The position numbers were made by a program, and so were the translations under genes. A DNA stretch of 64,000 nt. Source: Legionella_C dresdenensis. GTDB lineage: Bacteria > Pseudomonadota > Gammaproteobacteria > Legionellales > Legionellaceae. The stretch is taken from assembly GCF_042649825.1 (NCBI RefSeq), contig NZ_JBHSAB010000020.1, positions 1 through 64,000 on the forward strand, given 5' to 3'. Below the pieces are notes generated by a model that saw only the letters and a program-made list of their open reading frames with translations, did no database searches and had not been told where the DNA came from. Positions 36,003 to 45,810 of this stretch are shown one piece after another; position 1 is the first letter of the stretch, and every line of letters begins with the position of its first letter.

Positions 36003-37181
36003 ATGGACAAGCATCATATTGTTGTACTCAATTCCGGCTCTTCAAGCATTAAATTCGCTATTTATGGATTAAGTCCTTCTTTACCTAAATTATTTTATGG
36101 CGCGGTTGAAAATCTCCGTGAAGAACCGGTGCTTAAATTATTTGATCAAACGCACCAATTGATAAAAAAAGAGCGTTTCGCCAAAGAGCGGGATTATCAC
36201 TACTTTTATGAATTATTATTTTCAACGCTGAAAACCAATCCGTTTGGATTCAAAATTATTGCTATAGGCCATCGGATTGTGCATGGCGGACGGGAGTTTG
36301 ATGCGCCTGTTTTAATTTCCGACGAAATAATTAACAAATTAAAAAAACTGATACCTTTCGCTCCACTGCATCAACCATACAACCTCGAGGCGGTTGAATG
36401 TGTCAGCAAACTCTATCCTGAATTGCTGCAAATCGCATGCTTTGATACCTCATTTCATACCACCCATCCTGCGCTAGCGGATTTATTCGGTCTTCCCAGA
36501 AGATATTTTGACGCGGGGGTAAAACGTTATGGTTTCCATGGGCTGTCCTATGAATTTATCATGCATCAATTGCATACCATTAATCCGCAAAAACATTTAG
36601 ATCGCGTCATTATCGCGCACTTGGGTAATGGCGCCAGCATGTGTGCCGTCAGCCAAGGGAAAGCGGTGGATAGTACTATGGGATTCACCGCTTTAGATGG
36701 ACTGGTTATGGGCACTCGCTGCGGCAATCTGGATCCGGGCGTTATTCTTTATCTTTTACAATCTGAAAAAATGCCGCCTGAAAAAATCCAGAGTTTACTG
36801 TATAAAGAATCAGGCTTATTGGGCGTTTCCGGCGTTACCTATAACATGCAGGAATTGCTTGCAGATAATAAACCCCATGCCAAAGAGGCGATTGATTTAT
36901 TTGTCTATCGGATCCGAAGAGAGCTTGGTGCGCTGACTGCGGTGCTTGGAGGGCTGGATGTATTGGTTTTCACGGGCGGTATTGGAGAAAATGCCTGGCA
37001 AATCCGTCAGGCGGTCTGTCAGAATAATGACTGGCTGGGAATAAAAATCGATGCGGATTTAAACCAGGCCAATCAATTAATGATTAACTCAACCGAAAGT
37101 ATGGTCGATATTTATGCCATGCCCACTGATGAGGAATGGATTATTGCCAGTCATTGCCGTCATCTTATTCAAGGATTATAA
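36003..37181 (+). CDS. ackA: acetate kinase
   Basis: AckA interconverts acetyl phosphate and acetate with ADP/ATP. The start at 36003 gives 392 residues and has an agga ribosome-binding site; an upstream TTG is in frame but less likely. Signatures: VVLNSGSSSIKFAIYG, GHRIVHGG, ACFDTSFHTTHP, RYGFHGLSYEF, HLGNGASMCAV and FTGGIGENA. It is followed within 2 bases by fabI. A phosphate acyltransferase that normally partners it lies 12 kb away at 49.5-50.5 kb on the other strand. Confidence 0.95.
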   Translation: MDKHHIVVLNSGSSSIKFAIYGLSPSLPKLFYGAVENLREEPVLKLFDQTHQLIKKERFAKERDYHYFYELLFSTLKTNPFGFKIIAIGHRIVHGGREFDAPVLISDEIINKLKKLIPFAPLHQPYNLEAVECVSKLYPELLQIACFDTSFHTTHPALADLFGLPRRYFDAGVKRYGFHGLSYEFIMHQLHTINPQKHLDRVIIAHLGNGASMCAVSQGKAVDSTMGFTALDGLVMGTRCGNLDPGVILYLLQSEKMPPEKIQSLLYKESGLLGVSGVTYNMQELLADNKPHAKEAIDLFVYRIRRELGALTAVLGGLDVLVFTGGIGENAWQIRQAVCQNNDWLGIKIDADLNQANQLMINSTESMVDIYAMPTDEEWIIASHCRHLIQGL

Positions 37182-37183
37182 CC

Positions 37184-37954
37184 ATGGACAATACGTTACT
37201 CGCAGGGAAAAAAGCGTTGGTGATTGGCATTGCCAATGACAGCTCTATTGCGTTTGGTTGCGCTCAGGCACTAAAAAAGGCTGGCGCTGATCTGGCCATC
37301 ACGTATTTAAATGAGAAAGCCAGGCCATATGTCGACAAAATTGCCGCCGACTTCAAACCAGCGATTTATTGTCAGTGCGATGTCACCCAAGAACATGATT
37401 TGGAGAATTTATTTGCCCGGATCGAAAAGCAATGGGGACACATTGATATCGTTATCCATTCGATTGCTTATGCTCCGAAACAGGATTTGCAAAAACCAGT
37501 CTATGAATGTTCTAAAGAAGGATTTCTTCTGGCAATGGATATTTCCTGCTATTCATTTATCCGGATGGCTAACCTGGCAAAACCGTTAATGAAACAGGGC
37601 GGATCTTTATTTGCGATGTCATTTTATGGCGCTGAAAAGGTCGTTGAAAACTATAATCTTATGGGTCCGGTTAAGGCCGCTTTAGAAGCTTCTGTACGCT
37701 ATATGGCAATGGAATTAGGGCCGCAGCAAATTCGGGTAATTGCCCTTTCTCCCGGACCATTAAAAACACGTGCTGCATCGGGTCTTGATAAATTTGATGA
37801 CTTAATCCGGCTGGCCAAAGAAAAATCGCCGTTGAGATCATTGGTTGATATTGGCGACGTGGGGGCAATGGTGGCTTTTCTTGCTAGTCCATATGCCAAA
37901 AATATTACCGGCGATACCATTTATATTGATAGCGGTTATCATATTATTGATTAA
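37184..37954 (+). CDS. fabI: enoyl-ACP reductase FabI
   Basis: FabI reduces trans-2-enoyl-ACP in fatty-acid synthesis. The start at 37184, just after the ackA stop, gives 256 residues, close to E. coli FabI. Y157 and K164 match the catalytic Tyr156 and Lys163, and Y148 matches Tyr146 (SFYGAEKVVENYNLMGPVK). The NAD-binding loop GIANDSSIAFG is present. The tight link to ackA is also seen in a pta-ackA-fabI type cluster of other proteobacteria, so it may serve short-chain acyl metabolism rather than be the only housekeeping reductase. Confidence 0.92.
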   Translation: MDNTLLAGKKALVIGIANDSSIAFGCAQALKKAGADLAITYLNEKARPYVDKIAADFKPAIYCQCDVTQEHDLENLFARIEKQWGHIDIVIHSIAYAPKQDLQKPVYECSKEGFLLAMDISCYSFIRMANLAKPLMKQGGSLFAMSFYGAEKVVENYNLMGPVKAALEASVRYMAMELGPQQIRVIALSPGPLKTRAASGLDKFDDLIRLAKEKSPLRSLVDIGDVGAMVAFLASPYAKNITGDTIYIDSGYHIID

Positions 37955-37962
37955 AAGATTGC

Positions 37963-40900
37963 TTATTTAATACGGTATAAAATGCAATAAAAGGCTGGCA
38001 CTAGAAACATCGTCAGAATTGTTCCTACTGTCAAACCAAACATAATAGTGACAGCCAGCGAAACCCAAAAGACATCTTGCAACAATGGAATAACACCTAA
38101 TATCGTTGTTACCGCGGCGTTCACTACCGGCGATAATCGGCTTAAACCGGCTGAAATAACGGCATCATAGGGTTTCATCCCGTTGGCGAGATTCAAATTC
38201 ACCTGGTCGAGCAAAACCACTGAGTTTTTAATCATCATCCCGGACAAGCTCATTGCGCCGAGCAAGGCAATAAAGCCAAAAGGTACGCCGGTAATGAGCA
38301 AACCAAAAGTGATGCCAATCATGGCAAAAGGGATCACCGCAACTATGATCAAGGGCGGTCGATAGGCGTTAAACAGCATCACAATTATCAGCAGCATAAT
38401 AATCACTGCCGGAAACAGACCGGGTTTTAACGCATCGGCGGATTCTTTGCTGCTTTTGTATTCACCATCCCAGGTCAAGGTATAGCCCGGCGGTAATTTA
38501 ATTTTTTCAAATTCCGGCAAAATGCTGTCGCGCAAGGTATTTGCAGTCACCTGATAAGGGGAGCACTGCACGGTAATCGCCCGCTTACGATCCCAGCGCC
38601 AGATAATGGGGTCTGTCCACTTAAGATCTATAGCGCTGACTATCTGTGACACAGGCACGGTTTTAGTATTTAACTGGGAATTAATCTGCAAGAAAGGCAA
38701 ATCAACGGCGGCGGTTTTCTGTTCCTCTATCGGCTGGCGCAAGATAATCGGGATCAGGCTATCTTGCTCACGGTACAACCCTACCGGCACGCCATCACTG
38801 GCTCGCTGCAAGGTTTGTGCTAAATCCAGCCGTGAAATACCAGCCCAGCGAGCACGCTCCTGCTGATAATCCGGAACAATCTGCAAAACAGGTTCCCGCC
38901 AATCAGTACGAATATCAATCGCATGAGGATTTGCCCGCAAGATAGCGACCGCCTGATCGGCCAGATTACGTAAAACCGCAGGGCTTGCATTTGCAGGGCC
39001 GCTGAAGCGGGCGGCAATTTTCCAGTTATTAAAAGCGCCTACCGCATATTTTCTGACCCTGACCATAGATTGAGGATAGTTTTCATTATTCCAGGCCGGC
39101 AAATTCGCAACCAAGTCATCGACATCCTGTAAACTTTTCATATTCACAATCAATTGTGCATACGAAGAATAAGGAAACTCGGATTCCACTGGCAGATAAA
39201 ATCGAGGCGGGCCTTGGCCAATGAAGGCGCTGACACTGGCAACACCGGGCTCACGCAGCAATTTTTGCTCAAGCTTTTCAAGGTCTTTGGACACCACTTG
39301 AATTTGCGTTCCTTCCGGCGCCCAATAATCAATCATCACTTGCAATCGGGATGAATCCGGAAAATACATAATGGGTACAAAGCGAAAGCCAATAATGGCG
39401 AGGACCAGCAAACCGCACATACCCAGTGTAAACAGCATCCGATAACGCACGGCCTTTTCTAACAGAAACTTATATCGTTGGTAAAACCGGCTGGTATAGA
39501 CTTCATCCTGACTGACCTGTTTGGGCGTGGGCATAAATAAAATACATAACAGCGGCGTTGCTGTCTGTGAAAGCACCCAACTTAAAAGAAGTGAAACAGC
39601 AATGACAGTAAATAAACTACCAGCATACTCACCCGTATCATACGTTGAGGCAAAGATTGGGAAAAAAGCCATGGCTGCAACCACAGTTGCGCCTAACAAT
39701 GGCCATGCTGATATTTTTGCCGCTTCCACGGCCGCCTTTTCGCGTGGAACGCCTTGCTGTAACCGATTAATGAAACCATCAACCACCACTATAGCATTAT
39801 CAACCATCATCCCCATGGCAATAATTAAAGCGCCTAAAGAAACACGCTGCAGATCAATATGCAGCAATTGCATAATAATAAATGTACCTAATATCGCGAG
39901 AATAAGCCCGGAAACGCCAATGATCATGCCAGCTCTTACTCCCATAGTAAACGCAAGCACCACCAGCACAATCACGACTGCTTCAATTAAATTAATCAAA
40001 AATGCATCAATGGATTCCGCGACAATATCCGATTGCCAGGAAATTTTATGAATCTCGATTCCTCGGAGTAGCGTTGCCTGCAATTCTTCGAGACGGTTAT
40101 CAACTTCCTGCCCCACTTGCACCGCATTCACTCCGGGCAGCGGCGCTAATGCAATACCAATGGCCGGCAATCCGGAATAACGCATTAATTGCTCAGGCGG
40201 ATCAAGATAGCCTTCTTTCACATCAGCAAAATCACGAATTCGGATAATTTCTTCGCTTTTTTGCGGTATATTAAGTTGTAATTGCGGAATAATTGCCAAC
40301 TCGCCAATAGCATCGGCTTTATTAAACTCACCGGTTGGAGCAATTCGCATCCGTTGTGATTGGTAATTCACATGCCCGGCATTCACCACTTGATTTTGCA
40401 GTTTCAGCGTTCGTTCGATATCGGCAATACTGACTTCCAGCTGCGAAAACTGCGTATTGGAAATATTCAGATAAATTCTTTTTTGCTGCACGCCCCATAA
40501 GTCAACTCGAGCAACACCCGGCACGATACTAAGCTCTTTTTGAATTTCCTTGGTATAATTTTCAAGTTCGGCATAACTGAAACCATCCGAGGTGATAGCG
40601 AGAAGAAAGCCAAAGACATAACCATAATCATCACCCACCACAGGAAGATCGGCGCCAGGCGGTAAACTGGCTTCAGCATCGTGCACTTTCTTGCGCAAGA
40701 TATCCCAGACTTGAGGTAACCGGTCAGACCAGTATTCATTCTTAATATTGACTTTAATAATGGAGAGTCCAGGTCTGGAAATGGAGGAGATATCTTTTAC
40801 CTCAGACATTTCCTGTATTTTTTTCTCCAGACGATCGGTCACTTCCAATTCGACTTGTTCGGCACTGGCTCCGGGGTAATGAGTAGTAATCGTTGCCGTT

Positions 40901-41028
40901 TTAACCGTAAACTCGGGATCTTCCAGACGCCCTAGTTTGAAAAAGCAAAACGAACCTGCAACGATCAACAACAGTAAAATAAATGAGGTGACTGTTTTAT
41001 TTTCAATCGCGTAATCTGCCAGAGCCAT
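37963..41028 (-). CDS. RND efflux pump inner-membrane subunit
   Basis: The 1021-residue protein has the RND layout: TM1, a large periplasmic loop, TM2-7, second loop, TM8-12. It is of the AcrB-like proton-driven type. The relay motif in TM4 is MGMMVDNAIVVVD, with Asp then Asn where AcrB has two Asp (D407, D408). The TM10 Lys is present (SGMMIKNSVVLLD). It is preceded by its periplasmic adaptor gene (2-base gap). No outer-membrane channel gene is adjacent, so it presumably uses one encoded elsewhere. Confidence 0.93.
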   Translation of the reverse strand: MALADYAIENKTVTSFILLLLIVAGSFCFFKLGRLEDPEFTVKTATITTHYPGASAEQVELEVTDRLEKKIQEMSEVKDISSISRPGLSIIKVNIKNEYWSDRLPQVWDILRKKVHDAEASLPPGADLPVVGDDYGYVFGFLLAITSDGFSYAELENYTKEIQKELSIVPGVARVDLWGVQQKRIYLNISNTQFSQLEVSIADIERTLKLQNQVVNAGHVNYQSQRMRIAPTGEFNKADAIGELAIIPQLQLNIPQKSEEIIRIRDFADVKEGYLDPPEQLMRYSGLPAIGIALAPLPGVNAVQVGQEVDNRLEELQATLLRGIEIHKISWQSDIVAESIDAFLINLIEAVVIVLVVLAFTMGVRAGMIIGVSGLILAILGTFIIMQLLHIDLQRVSLGALIIAMGMMVDNAIVVVDGFINRLQQGVPREKAAVEAAKISAWPLLGATVVAAMAFFPIFASTYDTGEYAGSLFTVIAVSLLLSWVLSQTATPLLCILFMPTPKQVSQDEVYTSRFYQRYKFLLEKAVRYRMLFTLGMCGLLVLAIIGFRFVPIMYFPDSSRLQVMIDYWAPEGTQIQVVSKDLEKLEQKLLREPGVASVSAFIGQGPPRFYLPVESEFPYSSYAQLIVNMKSLQDVDDLVANLPAWNNENYPQSMVRVRKYAVGAFNNWKIAARFSGPANASPAVLRNLADQAVAILRANPHAIDIRTDWREPVLQIVPDYQQERARWAGISRLDLAQTLQRASDGVPVGLYREQDSLIPIILRQPIEEQKTAAVDLPFLQINSQLNTKTVPVSQIVSAIDLKWTDPIIWRWDRKRAITVQCSPYQVTANTLRDSILPEFEKIKLPPGYTLTWDGEYKSSKESADALKPGLFPAVIIMLLIIVMLFNAYRPPLIIVAVIPFAMIGITFGLLITGVPFGFIALLGAMSLSGMMIKNSVVLLDQVNLNLANGMKPYDAVISAGLSRLSPVVNAAVTTILGVIPLLQDVFWVSLAVTIMFGLTVGTILTMFLVPAFYCILYRIK

Positions 41029-41030
41029 AA

Positions 41031-42092
41031 CTAGTTACCCTGCCCGGTTAAAAAAGTGACTTTCTCGCCTTCCACCAGACTATGAATGCCAGCCGTTACC
41101 ACCCATTCGCCTTTATGTAACCCGCTGATAACGGTAATACCAGTTGGCGTGAGTTCGCCAATCTGGATTTGCCGCCGGTGCACTTCTTTGGTTTTGGAAT
41201 CAATCAACCAGACAAATGTCTTTTGTTCTGAATCGGTCGTCAGTACGGCGGAAACCGGAATAGTAAATTGATTTTGGCTCTTTTTCGTTTGTTCAATTTG
41301 GCCTGTTGCTTTACCCGCCATGCCCGGTAAAATTTCAATATCTGCCGGCTGTTTCATAATTAATGTAACCGGATAAGTTCGGGTATCCGGTGATGCTTCA
41401 TGACTGATTTCCTTTATTTGCGCAGAGATAGCATGTTTGGGGAATGCATCAAAATGGACAACAATATCTTTGGCATAACTAATATAGCTGATTCCGCCTT
41501 CCGGGATTTGCAGCACCATTTCAATTTGAGAGGTATCTAATAATCTGGCGATATTTTGTTGCTTGGCTATTGTCTGATAATTTTCAACATATAAGTTTGA
41601 AATTTTGCCATCAAAAGGCGCCTTGAGCACACTGTCCTTCAGTGCTTTCTCTGCCAGCTCTTTATTCGCCTTTGACATCGCAAGTTTGGCTTTTAAAAGA
41701 TCGTAATCAGCTTTTGAAATATGACCTTTGCCCAGCAATGATTCCGCCCGCTGAAAATTTTGTTCATCACGAGTAAACTCAGCCTGCGCGGATTGCAATT
41801 TTGCTTCAAACTCTTTTTGATCAAGTTTTGCGATTAAGGAGTCCTGCTTGACTATATCGCCAATTTTAACCGGCAATTCAATCAACGAGCCGCTCACATT
41901 AAAAGACAGATTAACTTGTTGAAACGCTCTTGCCCGTCCGGGAAAAGCGCGGCCGCTAAAAGCATCGGTATTGCCAACTTGAATGGCTTTAACCGGCCTG
42001 GCAGGGGTTGAAGCCTGATTCTTCTGATCCTGGCTGCAGGATGCTGCCACCAGGATTAAAATCAAACAGGGTATCCGAACAAGCTTTTTCAT
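41031..42092 (-). CDS. RND periplasmic adaptor lipoprotein
   Basis: The 353-residue protein is a membrane-fusion (HlyD/AcrA-like) adaptor. It starts with a lipoprotein signal (ILILVAASC, lipobox Cys about residue 19), then the barrel-sandwich motif FNVSGSLIELPVKIGDIVKQD, a coiled-coil hairpin (residues about 90-140), and a beta-barrel part with DIEILPGMAGK. It is directly upstream of the RND pump gene and lies 42 bases after the V-ATPase A gene. Confidence 0.92.
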   Translation of the reverse strand: MKKLVRIPCLILILVAASCSQDQKNQASTPARPVKAIQVGNTDAFSGRAFPGRARAFQQVNLSFNVSGSLIELPVKIGDIVKQDSLIAKLDQKEFEAKLQSAQAEFTRDEQNFQRAESLLGKGHISKADYDLLKAKLAMSKANKELAEKALKDSVLKAPFDGKISNLYVENYQTIAKQQNIARLLDTSQIEMVLQIPEGGISYISYAKDIVVHFDAFPKHAISAQIKEISHEASPDTRTYPVTLIMKQPADIEILPGMAGKATGQIEQTKKSQNQFTIPVSAVLTTDSEQKTFVWLIDSKTKEVHRRQIQIGELTPTGITVISGLHKGEWVVTAGIHSLVEGEKVTFLTGQGN

Positions 42093-42134
42093 AACATCAT
42101 CCTTGATTTTCCAAGCATTATAATCCCGGCCTCG

Positions 42135-43967
42135 CTAAAATCCGGTAAACTGCTTATTTACACTGAGTCTTGTTAATTTAACAATATTATCGTAATACCC
42201 GGCATAACTATCCGAATGTAACGGCGAATAGTTCAGGTTTTTTAATAAACCCGTTAACTTCACAAAGAAATTTCGCGCCTCTTCTTTCTCCGTAAACTCA
42301 TACTCGTTCGCAATAATATCAAAAAGCAAATTAAAGAATTCCTGTTGCCGAGTCATAGGAACAGAAACATCAACCGGATCATACGCATCCTGTTGCAAAT
42401 AAGTCATATCAAACATCAGCGCTTTTTGATAGAGGATATAATCACGCATTGTAATGCCTTCTTCACCCGTCACTTGCATCATATTAAAAATTTCCTGCCC
42501 TTGATGCAGCAGTCTGGTGATATCGGTCACTTTGGTTATCCAGGTCGATTCAAGATTGCTTGTGAACCAGGGCTTGAGTTGTTCAAAATAACGCGACCAG
42601 GAAATTAAAGGGTCAACCGCGGGATAAAACCGCTTATAAGCCCGATCGTAACTTAACCCAAGAAAGGTTTTAACTGAACTTAAAGTGGATTGGGTAACCG
42701 GTTCTTCAAAATTCCCGCCTGCTGGCGACACTGTTCCAACGATGGTGAGACTGCCGCAAGTCTGGTCATGACATTGCACAATCCCTCCCCGCTCATATAA
42801 TCCTCTGATGCTGCTGTCCAGATACGCTGGAAATCCTTCTTCGCCAGGTATTTCCTCCATCCGGCCCGAAGTTTCCCGCATTGCCTGCGCCCAACGGGAA
42901 GTTGAATCGGCAATCAGCAGAACATTAAATCCCATCTGGCGATAATACTCACCGAGAGTAACGCCGGTATAAATAGATGCTTCACGCGCAGCAACCGGCA
43001 TTGACGAGGTATTACAGACAATGATCGTTCTATCCATAAGCGTTCCCCCCATTTTGGGGTCAACAAGCTTTGGAAAATCGGTAATGGTTTCTACTACTTC
43101 ACCCGCACGCTCACCGCATGCCACAATAATAACGATATCAACATCGGAATATCGGGCAATCAAATTCTGTAACACTGTCTTACCGGCGCCAAATGGCCCC
43201 GGGATACAGGCGGTTCCGCCGCGGGCGATAGGAAAGAATGTATCGATTAACCGTAATGTGGTCATCATCGGTTCACTTGGGTACAGGCGATCAGCAAGAT
43301 TCTTCTTCATTAAAGTTTGAGCGATAGAAAGCCGTACTGGCCATTTCTGCAACATAGTCGCTTCATAGCTGTTGTTTTCTGCGTCAATCAATTTCGCTAT
43401 CGGCGTATCTGCCGGGAAAGTTCCCTGCTGGATCCAATCTACTTTGAGATGTTTTCCCAGATTAAACGGCACCATAATTTTATGGGTAAATCGCCCTTCC
43501 TGCACAACACCCAGAACATCGCCGGCACTGACCAGATCACCGGCATACACGTTTGCGGTAAATACCCATTTTTTTTGTGCGTCAATTGATTCTTCACGGA
43601 CACCGCGCGGTAAAAAAAAGCCATATTTACCGGCAAAATTCATTAATGGATTTTGCAGGCCATCATAAACCATTCCTAATAGACCTGGACCCAAAGTAAC
43701 AGACAATTGCTCGCCGGACTGCTCAACGCGATCCCCTATTGCAATACCGCTGGTTTCTTCAAATACCTGCGCAATGGCTGTATCGCCTCTCACATGTAAT
43801 ATTTCAGCCATGATCCGTTCATTGCCTGCGCTTTGAGCAGGACAGATATAGATAATTTCATTCTTGATGATAGGCTTGGCTCCAGTTCGCCGGATATGGA
43901 CAATGCCTTCCTGGATTGCAATCACCATCGCATCCTGGATCACTTGTTGAGACTGTTTATTGTTCAT
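42135..43967 (-). CDS. atpA: V-type ATPase catalytic subunit A
   Basis: The 610-residue protein is the catalytic subunit of a V-type ATPase that uses ATP to pump H+ or Na+, or works in reverse. Walker A GPFGAGKT is at residues 257-264; the bulge region (about residues 100-200) typical of subunit A over subunit B is present. It is the last gene of the V-ATPase group and overlaps the preceding DUF2764 gene by 4 bases. In chlamydial operons A comes before B; here it follows E and DUF2764 at the end of the group. Confidence 0.95.
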   Translation of the reverse strand: MNNKQSQQVIQDAMVIAIQEGIVHIRRTGAKPIIKNEIIYICPAQSAGNERIMAEILHVRGDTAIAQVFEETSGIAIGDRVEQSGEQLSVTLGPGLLGMVYDGLQNPLMNFAGKYGFFLPRGVREESIDAQKKWVFTANVYAGDLVSAGDVLGVVQEGRFTHKIMVPFNLGKHLKVDWIQQGTFPADTPIAKLIDAENNSYEATMLQKWPVRLSIAQTLMKKNLADRLYPSEPMMTTLRLIDTFFPIARGGTACIPGPFGAGKTVLQNLIARYSDVDIVIIVACGERAGEVVETITDFPKLVDPKMGGTLMDRTIIVCNTSSMPVAAREASIYTGVTLGEYYRQMGFNVLLIADSTSRWAQAMRETSGRMEEIPGEEGFPAYLDSSIRGLYERGGIVQCHDQTCGSLTIVGTVSPAGGNFEEPVTQSTLSSVKTFLGLSYDRAYKRFYPAVDPLISWSRYFEQLKPWFTSNLESTWITKVTDITRLLHQGQEIFNMMQVTGEEGITMRDYILYQKALMFDMTYLQQDAYDPVDVSVPMTRQQEFFNLLFDIIANEYEFTEKEEARNFFVKLTGLLKNLNYSPLHSDSYAGYYDNIVKLTRLSVNKQFTGF

Positions 43968-44659
43968 GACACTCTCCCTTTGTCATCCAGGATAATTTTT
44001 TGCTGTTTGTTTAATATTATCTGAGCCAACTCATTAATCTGCTTCAAAGCATAGTCCTTATTAAATTGTGACCAATAATGGATAATATTCCAGCGCAGCA
44101 AATAAATAATAATGGCTTCGAAATCGAAATAATGCCCGCTTTCAACAATCGCCAGGTGTTGCCAGATATAGGACAATAAAAACTCTTCAACCGCGATTGT
44201 ATCTTTTTGAGCAATATCATGCGCAACCTTGGGCAGCCAGGGATATATCGCCTGCAAGCCAAAATCAGGCTCATGCCAGTTAGCCAGTAACTTATGATTC
44301 CAACGTGTAATCCAGCATTCCTGAGCGTTTAACGGTAACTCTCTCTTTTCATTTCGTAAACGTAATGCCGCTAATATACTGCGTAAATCGAAAAACCATA
44401 ACAGGGTATCACCAAGGAAAACTGATTGGGTATCCATTACACGTTGAAACGCAGGCCGCAGCTCTGCCACTGATTGCTGCGGCTTAAACCAGCTTGTCCA
44501 TACCAGGGATTCTACTGTCAAGGCAAGCGTGTATTGCTCTTCCGGTAACAGCTTCAATCGTTTTTCGAGTTGCAGCCTTGAAATGGGCGTTTCCTGAATC
44601 TGGAATTGCGTATTCATCCGCGGCAGGCTGCAGACTACGGTATAGTATTGCGAGGTCAT
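43964..44659 (-). CDS. DUF2764 protein of the V-ATPase cluster
   Basis: This 231-residue protein starts QYYTVVCSLPRM, typical of DUF2764, a family found between subunits E and A in chlamydial V-ATPase operons. It has several Trp-rich helical stretches and no export signal. It overlaps subunit E and subunit A genes by 4 bases on each side, which argues for a tight functional link. As no subunit C gene is present, it may take that place in the complex; this is inference. Confidence 0.78.
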   Translation of the reverse strand: MTSQYYTVVCSLPRMNTQFQIQETPISRLQLEKRLKLLPEEQYTLALTVESLVWTSWFKPQQSVAELRPAFQRVMDTQSVFLGDTLLWFFDLRSILAALRLRNEKRELPLNAQECWITRWNHKLLANWHEPDFGLQAIYPWLPKVAHDIAQKDTIAVEEFLLSYIWQHLAIVESGHYFDFEAIIIYLLRWNIIHYWSQFNKDYALKQINELAQIILNKQQKIILDDKGRVS

Positions 44660-45360
44660 TGCAATAATCCCTCTAATAGCGCCCGAAAACGCGGCTGCAT
44701 ATGTTTAATCAATAAGCAGCTAACTGCCTCTTCTGTTAAATCCAAAATAATTTCTTCATCAACAAGGGAAATTTTAATCCCGGCCATTTTTTTATCATGA
44801 TGTCCGACGTGTGCACTCAGGCCCTCTCTGAGCATTTGTCGGGTCAGGCTTTGCACCAGGGTTTTTAATGGATCAGTTGCCATTAACTCCGGATTTGTTC
44901 TGATTTCATCAAAATCGAGTACTTTTCCCGGCAATTCAATGGCGATATTTTTTGCTTTATACGCGTGAAGCTGCTCTACTGAATCAGTGGCCACTAAAAG
45001 AATTAATTGCCGTAACATATCATTATTATCCAATTCCTTATCAACCAGCCGCCTCACTTCCTGAGTAAAACGATCAATCAGGTTTTGCCTCAACTCAAGC
45101 CGCATATTTCGTGCAGCGAGTTGCAATGCGTCCTTTGCCGCCTGCTTTTCCTGCTGAATGGATTGATGGGCGTCATCCATCAGCGCTTTTGATTTAGCCT
45201 GGGCATCCTTTAGGATACGATTGGCTTTATCCTGCGCTTGCTGAATGATACGCGCAGCCTCATCTTTCCCGGCCTTTACACCATCTTGCTTTAAGCGTTC
45301 AATTAACGCCTCAACGCCGTGAGAAATTATATTGGCAGCTTTATTTTGCTTTGATTCCAT
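44656..45360 (-). CDS. atpE: V-type ATPase subunit E
   Basis: The 234-residue protein is the peripheral-stalk E subunit. The N-terminal half is a long helix rich in Ala, Lys and Glu (residues about 25-95, with ARIIQQAQDKANRILKDAQ), and the C-terminal part is mixed. It starts 9 bases after subunit K ends and its end overlaps the DUF2764 gene by 4 bases. In the chlamydial order E is the first gene; here it is in the middle. Confidence 0.88.
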   Translation of the reverse strand: MESKQNKAANIISHGVEALIERLKQDGVKAGKDEAARIIQQAQDKANRILKDAQAKSKALMDDAHQSIQQEKQAAKDALQLAARNMRLELRQNLIDRFTQEVRRLVDKELDNNDMLRQLILLVATDSVEQLHAYKAKNIAIELPGKVLDFDEIRTNPELMATDPLKTLVQSLTRQMLREGLSAHVGHHDKKMAGIKISLVDEEIILDLTEEAVSCLLIKHMQPRFRALLEGLLQ

Positions 45361-45369
45361 CGCAAGCTC

Positions 45370-45810
45370 CTATATTCCATTGCTTAATACCAAAGCAAAC
45401 ACAAAGATAAATACCGCAAACCCTTCAACAATCGCAGCCGGGGCAATAGACAAACCAAATATTTCAGGCTTGTTCTTGGTCGCATTGATGGCGCTGGCGC
45501 AACAGTTGCCTTGTTGAATGGCACAGATCATTAGCGCGATTCCCGCTAGTAACCCTATACCAAAGAGTCCGCCGGCAATTTGCGGCGTCACCTGGCGATT
45601 AAGCGCAAACATAATGACTATCCCCATAATCGCCTGAGTAGACGGAAGGACGGAAACACCAATGTATTTACCATACCCACTGTCGGTATCTAACATCACC
45701 CCGATTGCAGCCTGTCCTGCAATCGCACAACCGCAAATGCTTCCAATCGTGGCCAGAGCCATAGGCGCATATATTCCTACCCATCCAAACAATATCATTA
45801 ACTCATTCAT
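45370..45810 (-). CDS. atpK: V-type ATPase proteolipid subunit K
   Basis: The start at 45810 gives 146 residues with four membrane helices in two hairpins, the usual V-type c-ring size; the longer frame from 45963 lies inside subunit I. Ion-site residues resemble the sodium ring of Enterococcus NtpK: LPSTQ at 55-59, Gln99/100 in AIQQGN and the carboxylate E129 in IVEGFAVF, though Tyr68 of NtpK is Met here. It overlaps the subunit I end by 8 bases. Confidence 0.93.
   Translation of the reverse strand: MNELMILFGWVGIYAPMALATIGSICGCAIAGQAAIGVMLDTDSGYGKYIGVSVLPSTQAIMGIVIMFALNRQVTPQIAGGLFGIGLLAGIALMICAIQQGNCCASAINATKNKPEIFGLSIAPAAIVEGFAVFIFVFALVLSNGI

Noticed and set aside
39521..40051. 176-codon plus-strand frame inside the RND gene
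   Set aside because: Antisense shadow of conserved RND coding sequence; Thr/Ile-rich composition typical of such shadows.
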